Below are positions 1-11,116 of a DNA stretch of 64,000 nucleotides, one piece after another. A program made the translations under genes and the position numbers. Every line of letters begins with the position of its first letter. Positions within the stretch are counted from its first letter, which is position 1. This stretch comes from Symbiodinium kawagutii. Taxonomy: Eukaryota > Sar > Dinophyceae > Suessiales > Symbiodiniaceae. The stretch lies in NCBI GenBank assembly GCA_009767595.1, contig VSDK01012297.1:110773-174772 (forward strand), read 5' to 3'. The notes beneath the pieces are model-generated. The model made no database searches, was not told the origin of the DNA, and was given only the letters and a program-made list of their open reading frames with translations.

Positions 1-70
1 ATCATTCTCAAGCAATCAAGCCACCAACCATCATTGACCACTCACCTCCAACCACTATCCACCAACCGCT

Positions 71-134
71 AACCATCACTTACCATCACTTACCATCACT
101 TACCATCACTTACCATCACTTACCATCACTTACC
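71..134. repeat. 10-bp tandem array, unit TACCATCACT
   Basis: One variant and five exact copies of TACCATCACT lie at 71-130 and are followed by TACC. The same words resume at about 1574-1600, on the other side of the inserted minus-strand gene, so the insertion appears to have split one array. Flanking bases 1-70 are the ordinary CCATCA-rich intron background. Confidence 0.9.
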
Positions 135-259
135 TTTCGCACTTTCGCACTTAGTAGCAAGTGAAACTTGCCGTTGCAAGAGGTCAGAATCATCGTACCC
201 CCAGCAAGAAATCTGAATTGTAATGTCAAAGCCTTGTGAAGGCTTGTGTGCAATTTTGC

Positions 260-284
260 TCTAGAAGGCGGTGCGCCTTCTAGA
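260..284. terminator. Perfect 11-bp hairpin downstream of the minus-strand gene
   Basis: TCTAGAAGGCG at 260-270 is followed by the 3-nt loop GTG and by CGCCTTCTAGA at 274-284, a perfect inverted repeat. It lies about 190 nt past the stop codon of the minus-strand gene, inside the inserted block. It could be a 3'-UTR structure of the source mRNA or a remnant of another small element. Terminator is the nearest available type; no terminator function is shown. Confidence 0.4.
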
Positions 285-476
285 ACGGCAATCATTACAG
301 CAAACAGCCAGGCAGCTGCCTACCATCGTCACATATGCAATTAGGCCGAGCCTTGCCGCAGGCCAAGTTCAAATTTGTATCCGGGCGCCAGGCTGGATCA
401 CTCAATTCAATGTAAACTCACTCAGGAACTGTTCGGGGCATCGATCAGCTCACTGCACTGAAATACCGACGCGGTC

Positions 477-1517
477 TCATGGCCAAGTGCATGGCCGAGC
501 TGAATTGGGAAGAAAGCGAAAAGTTGTAGGCGCTCCTTCGCCATCCTGCCCGCAAGCAGGCTCATTGTTGCACCACAGCTTGCATTGCGCAAGGTCTGTC
601 TCCGGCCATTTCAAATCGTCACCAAAACGCCCCATGTCTCCAGCGAAAAGGACAGGGCGCAAATTGGAAATTTTCACTGAGATGATCTTCCCGCAGGCAA
701 GTTGCACTCCCTGCCTTCCATCTGCAGTACGTCTTGTGTGGATCTTCCCATGCTTCTGGTTGTATTGAGCATTTTTCAAACTATGCAATTGTACTGCCTG
801 GCCAAGATCGAAAGCAGCGTCTCCTTCACTAGAAAGCATCGGCCTATGATGCTGAAAAAAACCATTGTCAAAGTCTTCTGCGCAGCAGGTATCGGGACCT
901 GAGTAGGGCACCGACAAGGCAGATGCCCGGAAGGGATGCCTAGCTGCATGTTCACTATGACTGTTGGTTGGGACCGCCACGTTGGCCGCAGGGGTTCGAG
1001 TGGGGAAGTGCCCCGCCTCATCTGCACCCATGTCAGCAAGGTTGATGGTCCCAGCACCACACATATTCCAATCAACTTGGAGCTCAGAATCCTCATCCCG
1101 GCTCGCAAAGCATCTCATGGAGTGTTCTAGCAAAGCATTGTCAAAGGCATCTATGCATGATGCAACTGTGCCAGGACTAGCTTCGCAATCTTTTTCAGGC
1201 TCAACTATTTCATCTGGTTTCTCCAAAGTTTGGTGTTCTTCCACCGGCTCTTTCACGTCCAAATTGCTGGAAACAGGCATTGGGAACGCCTGTGTGTCAG
1301 CATGCGGGTCATCCACCTGCGGCTGTGAAGAACCCAGGTCCATGCATTCTCCAGCGTAGAAGTGTTCATAATTCTGCCAATATGGGCACCAGGCTTCAGG
1401 GTAAATGGAGGCCGCGAGCTCCACAAATTGGCCCATCCACTTGGCTGCCACCATCTGCCAAAAATGGCTATCACTGGAATTCACCACGATGTATTGGGTC
1501 GAAGGTCGACCATTCAT
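477..1517 (-). CDS. Intronless hypothetical protein, 346 aa, probable retrogene
   Basis: The frame is open on the minus strand from 1586 to the TGA at 477-479. I chose the ATG at 1517 because it lies about 50 nt inside the possible spliced-leader edge; the upstream in-frame ATG at 1586 lies outside the insertion, in the flanking array. The N-terminus is rich in W, Y and F (for example FWQMVAAKWMGQFVELAA), and the centre is acidic (EPVEEHQTLEKPDEIVEPEKD). Residues about 239-285 carry a segment of the form V-x-L-H-x-L-x-N-x-x-Y-N-x-x-x-G-K, then GRQGVQLACGK and ISVKISNL. That segment resembles a short module common in dinoflagellate proteins. I do not recognise a function. The absence of introns contrasts with the host gene. 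Expression is unknown, since the copy carries no evident promoter. Confidence 0.6.
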   Translation of the reverse strand: MNGRPSTQYIVVNSSDSHFWQMVAAKWMGQFVELAASIYPEAWCPYWQNYEHFYAGECMDLGSSQPQVDDPHADTQAFPMPVSSNLDVKEPVEEHQTLEKPDEIVEPEKDCEASPGTVASCIDAFDNALLEHSMRCFASRDEDSELQVDWNMCGAGTINLADMGADEAGHFPTRTPAANVAVPTNSHSEHAARHPFRASALSVPYSGPDTCCAEDFDNGFFQHHRPMLSSEGDAAFDLGQAVQLHSLKNAQYNQKHGKIHTRRTADGRQGVQLACGKIISVKISNLRPVLFAGDMGRFGDDLKWPETDLAQCKLWCNNEPACGQDGEGAPTTFRFLPNSARPCTWP

Positions 1518-1857
1518 TGCACCCCCCTTCTGTTGAAGACTGGCTACTGGCTGGTAAGCGGGGGAATTGAGCCTACTTACCATCACTTACCATCACTAAC
1601 CACCAACCACTCTGCACCTTTGCTTATCAACCATTATGAACCAACCGTTGTTAAGCATTTTTAACCACTAGTAACCACAATTATAAACCAAGCATAACAA
1701 ACCATATTAAACCATTCATGGTTTAACCAATTGTTAACCGATTTTAGCTTGTTAACCATTATAAACCATTATTTGTTAACCATTAACCATTATTATCAAC
1801 CATTATAAACCAACCAACAAACCAGCCATTCACAGCCAGCATTTCCTCACTCCGCAG

Positions 1858-1941
1858 CTTGACAGGTCAGTCGGCCGGTGGACAAGGCGCCAGTTGCGCA
1901 GCGGTGCAGCGGTGTGGTTCGGATGACCAGCCGTGGCCGGG
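1858..1941 (+). CDS. E1: candidate TSP1 exon (GG..C / C..D module)
   Basis: A GC-rich island follows a CCATTA-rich tract and an AG acceptor at 1856-1857 (CTCCGCAG). One frame reads SAGGQGASCAAVQRCGSDDQ and then PWPGW. This fits the end of a TSP1 repeat (GG..SC...C) running into the next W..W. A TGATGG-rich tract begins just after it. The downstream border is not defined. Confidence 0.45.
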
Positions 1942-2154
1942 TTGGCGACCAGCCAGGAGCACCAAGGATGGTTGGATATGAAGCAATGATGACAGGGATA
2001 TGGTGATTGCAATGGTTGACTTTATGATCAATAGGGATTGGCAACAAACTAAATGGTGGGATAGTGGTTTTGACCACTGAGAATAATGATTACCAACAAA
2101 AATGGTTAAACTACTACTTGGTGGGATATTAATTAACCAACAATGACAGGGACA

Positions 2155-2259
2155 TGGTGGTTTCTCAATCCATAGAGGTCCCCCAAAATGGATGGTCTAT
2201 CACTATATGTGGCTGATATTGGATGATTTAGGGGGGTCTGCTGTTTTGAGAGCCACCAT
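2155..2259. mobile_element. Family-1 hairpin MITE
   Basis: The left arm GGTGGTTTCTCAATCCATAG pairs imperfectly with a right arm ending TTTTGAGAGCCACC. Internal words GGATGATTT and CCCCAAAATGGATGG match other copies of the family. It is flanked by ATG / CATA bases. Confidence 0.75.
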
Positions 2260-2777
2260 ATACTGTTTAGTTCATTACCTTAAGAACCTGATGGTATAGT
2301 GAATTGATATAGAGACAATGCCAGTTGGTTTGTTGGTGATCAACTTGCCTGATGCTCTTTGCTGTTCGATCGTCAGTCGTGGCATAGTAATTCCAACCCG
2401 CATGAACCCCCGAGAAATGTCAAGATACCAGATATGTTTCTGCCACTGCTCGAGGCAAAAACACAAAATTGGGTCCAGAAAATGCACTAGATATTTCCAG
2501 TGGAGGGATGTTAACTTTTGGATTACCTCCTACGGGAACACAGGATATACCCTAACGGCACTCAAACAAATCAAGTAGGGTTGATGGTGAATTAATGGGA
2601 TTACCAAAGTGGTACTCAATAGGGTTCGTTACAACCCATGGTTCAAACTGGAGGGGATCACCAACAGCAACAGTCGACTGCTTCGGTGATCCCCTACAGT
2701 TTTAGTTTCATGGTAGGTCTTGGTCTGAACTCGGTGAACTGTGGGGATCACCAGTCGACTGGTTCATGAACTGTTAC

Positions 2778-2912
2778 TTGGATGTGCACCCCCACGGCTC
2801 GTAAGTGGTCCCCCCCCACTTTGTCACTTTGTCCCTGACCATGGTTTCTAGGGGGTATAAAGTACCTTATGGGGCTTAGTTCATCATGGTGATAACCCCA
2901 GCTGCACATCCA
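2778..2912. repeat. Family-6 hairpin element (CTTGGATGTGCACCCCC arms)
   Basis: The left arm CTTGGATGTGCACCCCC faces a right arm GCTGCACATCCAGG. Related arms occur at 17787-17969, 43870-43984 and 45025-45110. The interior carries TTAGTTCA-type words shared with those copies. Confidence 0.5.
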
Positions 2913-3849
2913 GGGATTCCGCTGGCTGTGACTGCTGGTCATTCCAGCTGCTGTCACAGGCCACCTCCCATGGTACACATGTCTTGAACCCAACATAGAC
3001 ATTACCGTGGCATGCAGCTATTCTTTTCATGAGACCTCGAGAGTGGCACTCCAGAATTTGTGGTATGTTCATCCTTTGAGATAAGACACTGGTCTAAAGT
3101 ATCCACTATTTGTAGCTGATACAACTCTGTTGTTGAAAGTTTCGTACATCCACACATCTCGCAACCATATTGTTTGGCTGGTCGTTTGATTGACATTTAT
3201 CATTTTCGCCGATGGCTCTAGGGTGGTTGGTTGATTACATAACTATTAACATCTATTCACCATGTTTGTAACCATAGAAAGTACCACTTCTAGTTTAACA
3301 AGCAGCCTCTGAGCCATGACTACCCAGAAACTCTTAACCATGGTTTGGCGCTCAACCCACAATTTTTCCAACATATTCAGCTTGGGGTACCACTCTGTAC
3401 GGTGGATGCCCATGATTAATACCGGTCGTTGCTGGTTGATCATGATTAAGAGTTGAGAATGGTTGAATTAATGTATGACATAGCAACAGTGAGCACGGGT
3501 TAAGGAATGCCTATAAGCAATGTCCGCAACCATGGTCAACAACAACCATATCTATGATTTTCAACATGGTTACTGTACTTATGAGTATCTTTCATGGTAA
3601 ACTGACCACGAAGTAAGCATGGCAATTCTGGTCAATCGTAGGTACAACCATGGACCATGGTGAGTTTTGGAACCCCCCAGGTGATTGTAGGCAGCCAGTG
3701 GGGTCCTGCCAGTGGTTGTAATCCACCTGTGGTTGTAACCTACCTATGATCATAGCTATAGGTTAACAATGCCTATATCACTGGTTGCTGATTGACAATA
3801 TGTATGGTTGACTTCATTTTTGTCGATTTTCGGAATCCCTTCATCGGAG

Positions 3850-3890
3850 GTGACCAGCCCCTGCGTGTGGACGGCCCATGACTGGCCTGA
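3850..3890 (+). CDS. E1b: candidate TSP1 exon, W..W start
   Basis: After an AG at 3848-3849 one frame reads VTSPCVWTAHDWPE and ends in phase 2 before GTAGCG. C-x-W-x-x-x-x-W matches the beginning of the TSP1 repeat, and the phase-2 end is the same as in E8 and E18. The exon is short, so support is moderate. Confidence 0.4.
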
Positions 3891-4221
3891 GTAGCGGAGC
3901 AACAAAGAATGTATCGAGCCTAAGACACTACAAGCAGTTGGTAGTCAAGATGTGAAAGCATGATATGAATATGAAGCAAATATGAGGGCACCAATTGTTT
4001 GAACCTGCAAAACTCACTTTATTCTCATGATTCAGTTGAAGTTTGTGTTGTTGTTGATTATTGATCATTATCTCTTGATATGACCATTTTTGAACAATAG
4101 ACCGCCATCAACCACGGTGAAGTGTTGGGACATTGAAGCTGTGCTTGGTTGGGTGCCGTGCCATGCCCAGTTCATCACTCTCACAGCTCTTCAAGTGGTG
4201 GGACATTTTGGAATTCCGCAG

Positions 4222-4249
4222 CGGCGCAAGGCGGGCGGTTACTTTGGGG
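4222..4249 (+). CDS. E1c: candidate TSP1 exon, basic strand plus GG
   Basis: The acceptor TTCCGCAG precedes a frame RRKAGGYFGG, with RRQC following in the same frame. This resembles the R.R...(Y)GG..C part of a TSP1 repeat, and a GC donor in phase 1 would match the position used in E28. The exon may extend to about 4270. Confidence 0.35.
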
Positions 4250-4285
4250 GCCGACGACAGTGCATCATTCATCAGCCTTACCAGA

Positions 4286-4407
4286 ATATGGCTCTGGGTC
4301 AATATTAACCAACCAATAATGGTGGTTACTAACCAACAAACTATAGGGAAAACAATGGTTAATTATAGGGGAACCAGGGGTACAGGGTTTTGACCCACAG
4401 CCATATG
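4286..4407. mobile_element. Family-2 hairpin MITE
   Basis: The left end ATATGGCTCTGGGTCAATATT faces the right end GGGTTTTGACCCACAGCCATAT. The interior has GGGAACCAGGGGTACAGGG, which recurs in the copies at 10047, 32814 and 52936. It is flanked by ATATGG / CCATAT. Confidence 0.85.
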
Positions 4408-6041
4408 ATCACCCTGATTTTCTTTGCTGGTCATCTAGATATTAATATCAAGCATGATATTGGCATCATACATGTCATCGTTGGTTTTGTTTTTCAATGG
4501 TTATCATCATCGTGAAAGTGGTTGGGCGGCCCTATTGCACTGTAAGGATTTGGATGTGATCTCAGCAAAAAATGTTTGGGGTTTGCTACATGGGATCAAA
4601 AAGCAGGTACCAATGATTGGTAAATTGTATGGTTAACATTGGTTGATTCATGCTTTATTAGTATTTAACGACTATAATTGAAGTTTGTGAAGCAACCAAT
4701 CCTAACATATTTGGAAGCTAATTCGCTAACGTATGGGTGTCAAAACTCAGCGGCCTAAAGCTTGATAGGGGTGCGGCGCTGGCCTATCATAGTCGGTCAT
4801 CCGCATGATTTCGGAATGTCTCATGGTCCAAGGCATCCACAAGTCGCTTGTGTAAGTGCTCAATATGTGCAATGGCAACATATAAACAAGTACATATAGT
4901 TATATACATAATTTTATGGTTATATATATCTTTAATTATGTACATAAATAAGTATATATATATATATGGCTAAATACATACATATCCTTATTTTCACAGA
5001 TAAATCAATCAATATACATTTATAAATGGAAAGATGCACATACAAAGTAACACATTGGGGCAGTCGTCGTAGTTGCGAAGGTTTTCCTTCCACACAGACA
5101 TGTTACTGACAGCTATTTTCAGTGGATGGATTGAACAGAGGTTTTGCATTTCTGGAAGATCTCATGCAATCCATCTGACTGGCTGTTGGTTGGGAGGGAG
5201 CTAAGGAGCTGGAGGTATCCCTATATCCCTTTAAAGGGGAGCTAAGGAGCTACTGGGAATGTTCCAACGCCGAATCACCCACAAAGTAACACATTGCACG
5301 TCGACCCTCACCTGACCACAAAATATCTGCAACTAACCACCATCGTTTGTTCTCACGAATCAATGAAACCCAAAGCTGCAGCAAAACAAGGCACCACTCG
5401 GTATGGGTTGCCGTGTGCTTCCAATGGTTGGGGTTAAAGATCAACCACCACCGGGGGCCATGGTTGACTAAAAACCAGTTGTGACACTAGCAAGGTCAGT
5501 TCAACCCCTAATGGTCAATAGTAAGCATTAAACAACAAGTTGATGGTGCGACCATGACTATACAATCAGGCAATATTCACAATAAACATGATTGATTGTT
5601 GTATATTTGTAACCATCGTTAACGAAGTATTCACTCATCATCCGCCCAAGTTACTCATGACCGTACGGCTTTTCAGGTCAGCCTGCGCACACGACTCACA
5701 TCCACGTCTCCCAGACCATCGGAGGCGGAGGAGGCGGGGCGGTCTGGATCGGATGTGGTCCATGCCACCGTGGCACTTCACTTTTCGTCGGTTTCCCTGT
5801 CCAACCTTGTCGCTTGTCCAAATGCACCAGACATGTGACAGCGAGTTCCTATGCCTACAAACAGATGGGATTTTTCCAGCTCTGTGACTACCAAAGGGAT
5901 TAGTTATTAATATTAAGCATGTTACCATTGTTAACCATCATTATTATTGTTCAACCATTATTAACCATCATTATTATTGTTTAACCATTATACCATTATC
6001 ATCATTAACCATTAACGGGTATCATGATTTTCGACTTGCAG
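4408..6041 (+). other. Intron-like stretch with AT-rich tract and unexplained GC island
   Basis: TATATA-rich sequence occupies about 4870-5040. A family-7 element lies at 5181-5248. A GC island at about 5680-5830 has open frames of 96-99 codons on both strands. It could contain an exon (one frame has MWSMPPWHF), but no convincing TSP1 continuity was found. The end (5930-6020) is CCATTATTA repeat. Confidence 0.4.
5181..5248. repeat. Family-7 element with CCCTTTAAAGGG palindrome
   Basis: It contains GGTTGGGAGGGAGCTAAGGAG, then CCCTTTAAAGGGGAGC about 35 nt on. The same order occurs at 36540-36626 and 42571-42667. The spacing and words are conserved across the three copies, so this is a dispersed element of unknown nature. 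Confidence 0.6.
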
Positions 6042-6109
6042 CACATCACGGGACCGTGACTTTGGGATCCCCAGGCCAACTGCGGGGGGAACTCTGCCCT
6101 CCAACTGCA
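6042..6109 (+). CDS. E2: candidate TSP1 exon
   Basis: The acceptor GACTTGCAG lies at the end of a CCATTA-rich tract. One frame reads TSRDRDFGIPRPTAGGTLPS followed by NCM. The order R.R....P.AGG...C resembles the middle of a TSP1 repeat. A GTTTGT donor follows. The AGGT spacing is atypical and no neighbouring exon in phase was found. Confidence 0.35.
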
Positions 6110-7768
6110 TGGTTTGTCCTCAGTGTTGGTAGCCATCTATGGCATTTGAAGGGATTGAAAGGCAGATGTGAGGCTTGTGCTATCCGGTATAAGAGGTTGT
6201 CAGTTGTCATATCTAGTTATAGCAGGACTCACCCAAGCATTCTTTGAAGATTGTCCCGGCCAGTTGTTGACATTGCTGTGTTAGCTCACCTGTTTACAGC
6301 ATAAATGACCTGGGAATCTGGGAACCTCGTGATGGTCTCTCACCCGGCAGCGAGTGTCTTTTCCCAGATGACCATTACTAAGCATAAGAAACCAGTGCTC
6401 GCCACGTGAAACAATTCAAAAACATTTTTCGGCGTGCTTGACAGTATTAGGTCACATTAGGTCATTTCCATGTGTCAGTTGGTGAATGTAATGCTATCAC
6501 TTGTACCAGTAGCTGCACCATCATGATAGGACTATAAAGATAGGTGGTTGTAGTTCCTCGTAGCTGTACGACTAGCTGTGACTAGCTACCCTCAACAATT
6601 ACAACAGCTGATTACACTTCATGATTAGACATTACTAGCATATTCTCGGCTAGATGTATAACTACATCAACTTATTAGTTATCATCTATACCAGCTATAT
6701 CATAATCATTCTATACCAACCAATGAATCACGTGGATATCAAAGTACAGTGGCAACCTGATGATTGGGATAGATTGATTGTATCAGATTCGAGTTGACTG
6801 TCGATGATGATCGTTGGTAGTCGGTTGATTATAGAGCAGTTGATGATACTATATTCGCACCAATTGCTGCTTATGAAGCACTATCATGACAACCATTACC
6901 AGCCAATCCTTAAAGGAATGACCAGCATCAAGCCACCATTCGCAGTATCACAAATGTTGATCCAGTTGATTCTACTCAGTGCTTTGAAGCAATTTTTCCC
7001 CAACATTTCGGGATGCTTGGTTGAGTAACGACTATGTTTCAGAGGGGGTCGCAATCACCATTCTCTGTGATCGATTCGTGAGTTGGAGTATCCCCTCTGA
7101 ACAGCCCCCAGCCCATCCGCAGAGGTCCGCTCATTGCCAGTTGTGTATTGGTTGGTGTTTCACTAAGCAGTACTAACAGTTAATTGTGGTTATAGTGATT
7201 GATTCATAGTGGTTCATAATGGCAAAGTCGTGGTTCATAGTAGTGAATAATGGGTGTAATTCGTAATGGTTTATAGTTGTTGGTAATGGCTCATAATGTA
7301 CGAGGTAGTGGTTGATACTATTTGGTCATCATTCACCATTCTTAATCATTCTGAGAATATCTGCGACGCGTGGAATTAGAAACTATTATTTCTGGTTCTT
7401 ACTATTTCTGATACTGCAGAAGGTCCGACCCTGACAAATAACTCAAAATTCAATTGTTCTGGTGAGATTGCCCCAGTGCTTCATTAACTCTATGTTTAAT
7501 CTGCCATCCCCACGAAACCAGGAGAAACATTGAAGTGTAGTGATTTCTTGCCCTGTGGATGGCAGACGACTGATTCAGTGAACCTGCGGCGTGTCCCGCT
7601 GCCTGCCAATGACTGCCAGTTGCTTTGCTAGGGGTCAGCAGGACGCCGGGCAGTTGAAAGACCCCGGAAAACGGGGTTTCTTACAATAGGATTTCATTCT
7701 TTTCGGGAACCCTACTTGAAGGATGGTTCATTACCGTAAGCGATTACTATGAACGATTAATAATCTGA
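6110..7768 (+). other. AT-rich intron-like stretch, no clear gene
   Basis: Nothing certain is encoded. There is simple AT-rich sequence at 6480-7020. TGGTTCATAATGG-type repeat occupies 7170-7330. Near 7565-7630 one frame gives LRRVPLPANDCQLLC, which might be another TSP1 piece. A degenerate family-1 right arm (GATTTGGGGGTACATCTATT) lies at 7768-7790. Confidence 0.4.
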
Positions 7769-7829
7769 ATGATTTGGGGGTACATCTATTTCAACAAACT
7801 TCCTAATACGAATCCTGATCGAACTTGCA

Positions 7830-8480
7830 GATGGATGGTCAGACCGTTACCATCAACCATCAGCAGGACATTCGATATCTCCAAGCCATTGGCAGAGCCA
7901 CTTTGCCGCAGGGTATCGGGACTTGGGGAGATGCTCGGGCTACTCAGAAGACCTGTGGTCTACCGATTCGTCAGCGACCGCTTGATGGGTCCTGAGACGA
8001 CGTTCCACCAGATGGGTCCTGAGCGCTCCTGGATGAGGGTACCTTCAACTCCCCCAGCAGACAAACACTTGATGGAAACCTTGGCATCAGTGCTCCTGGA
8101 TCAGGGCCCGTGGCATCGTGCCCGGAGCATTCGTTTCGAAGCTCGTTGCCCGGACAGGCTCCTCCTGGATCGGTGCAAGACATGGAGCAGCGAACGCAGG
8201 ATGTTCTGCAAAGATGGAGCGCTCGTGGCACCTTTCCCAGGAGCGCTCACCGCCCGCATCCACGGTGACTGCTCCGCCCCTCGGAAGGTCGGAAGTTTCT
8301 TTTCCGCCGAGCCATTTGCTGCACTCTCCTGGGATTGTCCTGCTCCTGCAAGGATTTTGAAACGACTTTCGGCAAGTGCCGGCCGAAGGTCAATTTCACC
8401 ATGCCCGAATCATTGCAAGAAGGGCCCAAGTCACGTTTACTTGCCAAGGCGCAACACATCCTGCCTTGGTTCGTTGGCTA
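7830..8480 (+). pseudogene. Frame-broken coding relic, probably retroelement-derived
   Basis: This 650-bp GC-rich block has coding-like stretches in all three plus frames rather than one: IRYLQAIGRATLPQGIGTWG near 7880; VQDMEQRTQDVLQRWSARG near 8180; and VNFTMPESLQEGPKSRLLAK near 8390, continuing AQHILPWF. Frame changes and stops separate them. The words GATGGGTCCTGAG and TCCTGGAT recur within it. The last segment is reminiscent of retroelement polyprotein, but the family is not identified. It lies upstream of a CCATCA tract and a family-4 element. Confidence 0.4.
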
Positions 8481-8543
8481 AGCATATCCAAGCATCAACC
8501 ACCAATCATCAACTAGTTTGCCATCAAGCGCCACTACACTCCG

Positions 8544-8650
8544 GTGATCTAACATAGCAATGGAAAATCACTACATTTTTCTAGGGAAACCCTGGGAAAT
8601 CAGCGATTTCACTGGTGGATTTTCCAGCCAGCTATGTTAGATCATGAGAG
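8544..8650. mobile_element. Family-4 hairpin MITE (TAACATAGC arms)
   Basis: The left arm GTGATCTAACATAGCAATGG and GAAAATC face the right arm GATTTTCCAGCCAGCTATGTT, then AGATCA. Related copies lie at 37952-38067 and 61563-61673. Confidence 0.8.
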
Positions 8651-8687
8651 GGTAACCAGCCCCAGTGAATCCAACCACCGGTCCCAG

Positions 8688-8770
8688 GGTTTCGCCAAGC
8701 CCGGCCTCGGTCGGAAGGCGGGTCGCACCTTCCGCCCCCGCATCTGGCGGGAGCTGCCGAGCCGTTGCCG
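8688..8770 (+). CDS. E4: candidate TSP1 exon
   Basis: A very GC-rich island follows the acceptor GTCCCAG. One frame reads SVGRRVAPSAPASGGSCRAV, which fits R.V.P.A..GGSC of a TSP1 repeat. The following 20 bases are almost all G and C. A TGATGGTT tract starts at about 8815. Borders are uncertain. Confidence 0.4.
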
Positions 8771-10046
8771 GCGGGGGGGGGCGCGGGGGATGGGAGGATC
8801 AACGCTGGTTGCTGAAGGATGGTAGTAGCTGATCCATGGTTGAGTGATGGTTAATGATGGTTGATGATGGTTGAGTGATGGTCATGTCAACGATGGTTTC
8901 TGATGTTTGATGATGGAGGTGGTTAAACTGCTGGAAACTAACATGGACCCTACCGGGAGGGTATCCCAATAGGATACTGGTCATCCAGCCCCTTTGTGGG
9001 AGGGTCTATGTTGGTTACCAGGAGTGTAATCCATAGTGATGGTTCAGTGATGGTTGCAGATTTTGCCATCCTTGAGAAGTACAGGTCCTTCACATTCCTT
9101 CGGTTGGGTTTTTAACTGCCCAGCTTGGGGGCGGCCTAAAAACCTAGACATCTCAGCCGCCGAATTTTGCATCTTGCTGTGCCCTAAACATCTCCCGCTT
9201 TGCAGTGCTTGATTCGTTGGCGCACCTTATCGGCCTGGAGCGATGGCTGGGTGCTATCGCTATCTTGAGACTGGGTGCGTTGTGCGCGCGCTAGGCGTTT
9301 GTACGTAGGAATGCATTTTTGGGCTCTAGGCGTTGTGGCGTTGGTGCCAAAGCTGTCTTAGGACCCGTTGCGTTATGGGCGAGCCAAGTGTTTATAGATT
9401 GGGTAATGTCTTGGGTTGCTATGCGTTGCGGCGTTGGATGCCAGCTGGGCCGAAAATATTTTTAGATGGCCTGGAAGTTTGGATTTGGATTTTGTTCGAA
9501 CCCTGCCCACCCGGCTGTACCTGAATATGAACTCCGGCCAGCGCAATGTAAGCCAAATGATGTCCCAAAAGGAGCGTCTTTCTGTGCTGTTGGGTTTCAG
9601 TACCACCGTGCATTGGCTAGGACCCTGGGCATGACATGGGTCCTAATGGTCACCCTAGAAATATGAACTTCATCCCGATTTTCATCGTCGCCTCAACGTG
9701 AAATTGAAATCTAGATCGTTGTTTCGTAGCCATTAAAGAAATCAGTCAATAAACTCAGATGTTTCTTTTTCGATTTTTTCAAGACATTCAAGACCTGGAT
9801 AAACTTCACGTGCAGGGCGGCCTTTAGTGCATGATGGTTTTTTATGCGCTGAAAAAACCATCGTTTCTGAAACGTTTTAAGCCTGGCCATGAAGACAATT
9901 TCTGTGTTGTCGGACCATTGAGACCTGCTACGAACCACCTAGGACCGTCGCCTGGAAGGCTGCTGTGGAGGCGCTTGCCGGGCTGTTGGGAGGGAGTGGT
10001 TGGGAGCAGGGGGCGGATCGGAGCGGCCACGAACCAAACGTTGTGA

Positions 10047-10162
10047 TGAGTTATGGGTCAGTATCAATCAACCAACAAGTGGGGATAATGACTCACAATA
10101 ATAAGGGAAACAATGGTTACTGATAGGGGAACCAGGGGTACAGGGTTTTGACCCAGAGACTG
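10047..10162. mobile_element. Family-2 hairpin MITE
   Basis: The left end TTATGGGTCAGTATCAATC faces the right end ACAGGGTTTTGACCCAGAGA. The element is flanked on both sides by GATGAG, a possible target duplication. Confidence 0.8.
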
Positions 10163-11010
10163 ATGAGTTATGGCAGGGACGGTTGATGGTGGTGCTCGAC
10201 TCATGGTTACTGATGATGAAATTTGGTTTGTGGTGGGCTGATAGTTGGCTGGGGGCCCGGGTGGGGGACGATGGCCGATGATGAAAGCTTAATGAAAATG
10301 CTTCTTCGCAAATCATGGTGGAAAATTGTGTTTCGTGATGAGTGATGGTGAGGCTGAGTGGTGCGTACCATTGGTTGATGGTGGTTGAGTGATGGCGAAT
10401 GATGATTAAAAATGGCTGACAGTGGATGATTCATCGTTACAGACTAGTGATGGATTGCATTGATAACATGCAGTTGATGATATATGCTTAAGGCTAGATA
10501 GAATCGCGGCGGAAAATGCTCAACATTTGAAATAATTGTTGATATTTGTTGGCAGTGTCTCATGATGTGCTAGTGAATTACGATTATAACCACGATTGAT
10601 TACCCGATTGGTTCCTGGTCACATTTGATGCTCGATTATAGTGGTCGCGATCACCGGTGGGGACGGTTGATGATGCTGCATGATTATGATGGTTGATGAT
10701 CATGGCGGTGTTTTTGGACGTTGAGATACAGAAATCGAAGTTTTATGTTGATACAGGGTCAACTTCCAAGAGGTGAATGGAATGTCCCTGTTATTCATGG
10801 GATTTATTGTGGTCGCTACTTTCCACTACCAACAATCAATCATCATGGTTTACATCTTAGAAATGGTGATTTTCAGCTTGCAACTCGCTAGATCAAAAAG
10901 TAGAAATCATGCAGCCTCAAATGCTAATGAGTCTCGAGTTGTCCATTATGAACTAGCGAATTCCGGCTTCAAACAACATGATCATACGTGAGGACTCATT
11001 CCACTACTAT

Positions 11011-11116
11011 ATGGTGGTTTCTCAAAATAGGGTACCCCAAAAATGGCTGGTTTACTACTATAAATGACTACAAATGGATGATTTGGGGGTACCTCTATTT
11101 TGAGAAACCATCATAT
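11011..11116. mobile_element. Family-1 hairpin MITE
   Basis: ATGGTGGTTTCTCAAAATAG opens the element and CTATTTTGAGAAACCATCAT closes it, a near-perfect terminal inverted repeat with GGTACCCC words next to each arm. Confidence 0.9.

Larger units (their letters stand above)
135..1573 (-). mobile_element. Inserted gene-sized unit, probable retrogene copy
   Basis: A 1.4-kb block of ordinary mixed composition interrupts an array of TACCATCACT words, which resume directly on the far side. The block holds one uninterrupted minus-strand reading frame. At its gene-proximal edge (minus strand, 1573 to 1567) the sequence is GGCTCAA, the last part of the dinoflagellate spliced leader (ends TTGGCTCAAG). 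This suggests reverse transcription of a trans-spliced mRNA. The match is only 7 nt and no poly-A tail is visible at the other edge, so the mechanism is inferred. Confidence 0.5.
1942..3849 (+). other. Intron-like stretch with two small hairpin elements
   Basis: No gene was recognised. The stretch contains a family-1 hairpin element (2155-2259) and a long hairpin at 2778-2912 (family 6). The rest is TGGTTGA-type degenerate repeat with occasional ATGGTTACC words. Short open frames here, such as 2318-2578, have no recognisable motif. Confidence 0.6.

Noticed and set aside
9100-9660. Possible gene in the GCGTTG-rich block
   Set aside because: Short frames overlap on both strands with no consistent reading. 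It is kept as an unclassified intron block.
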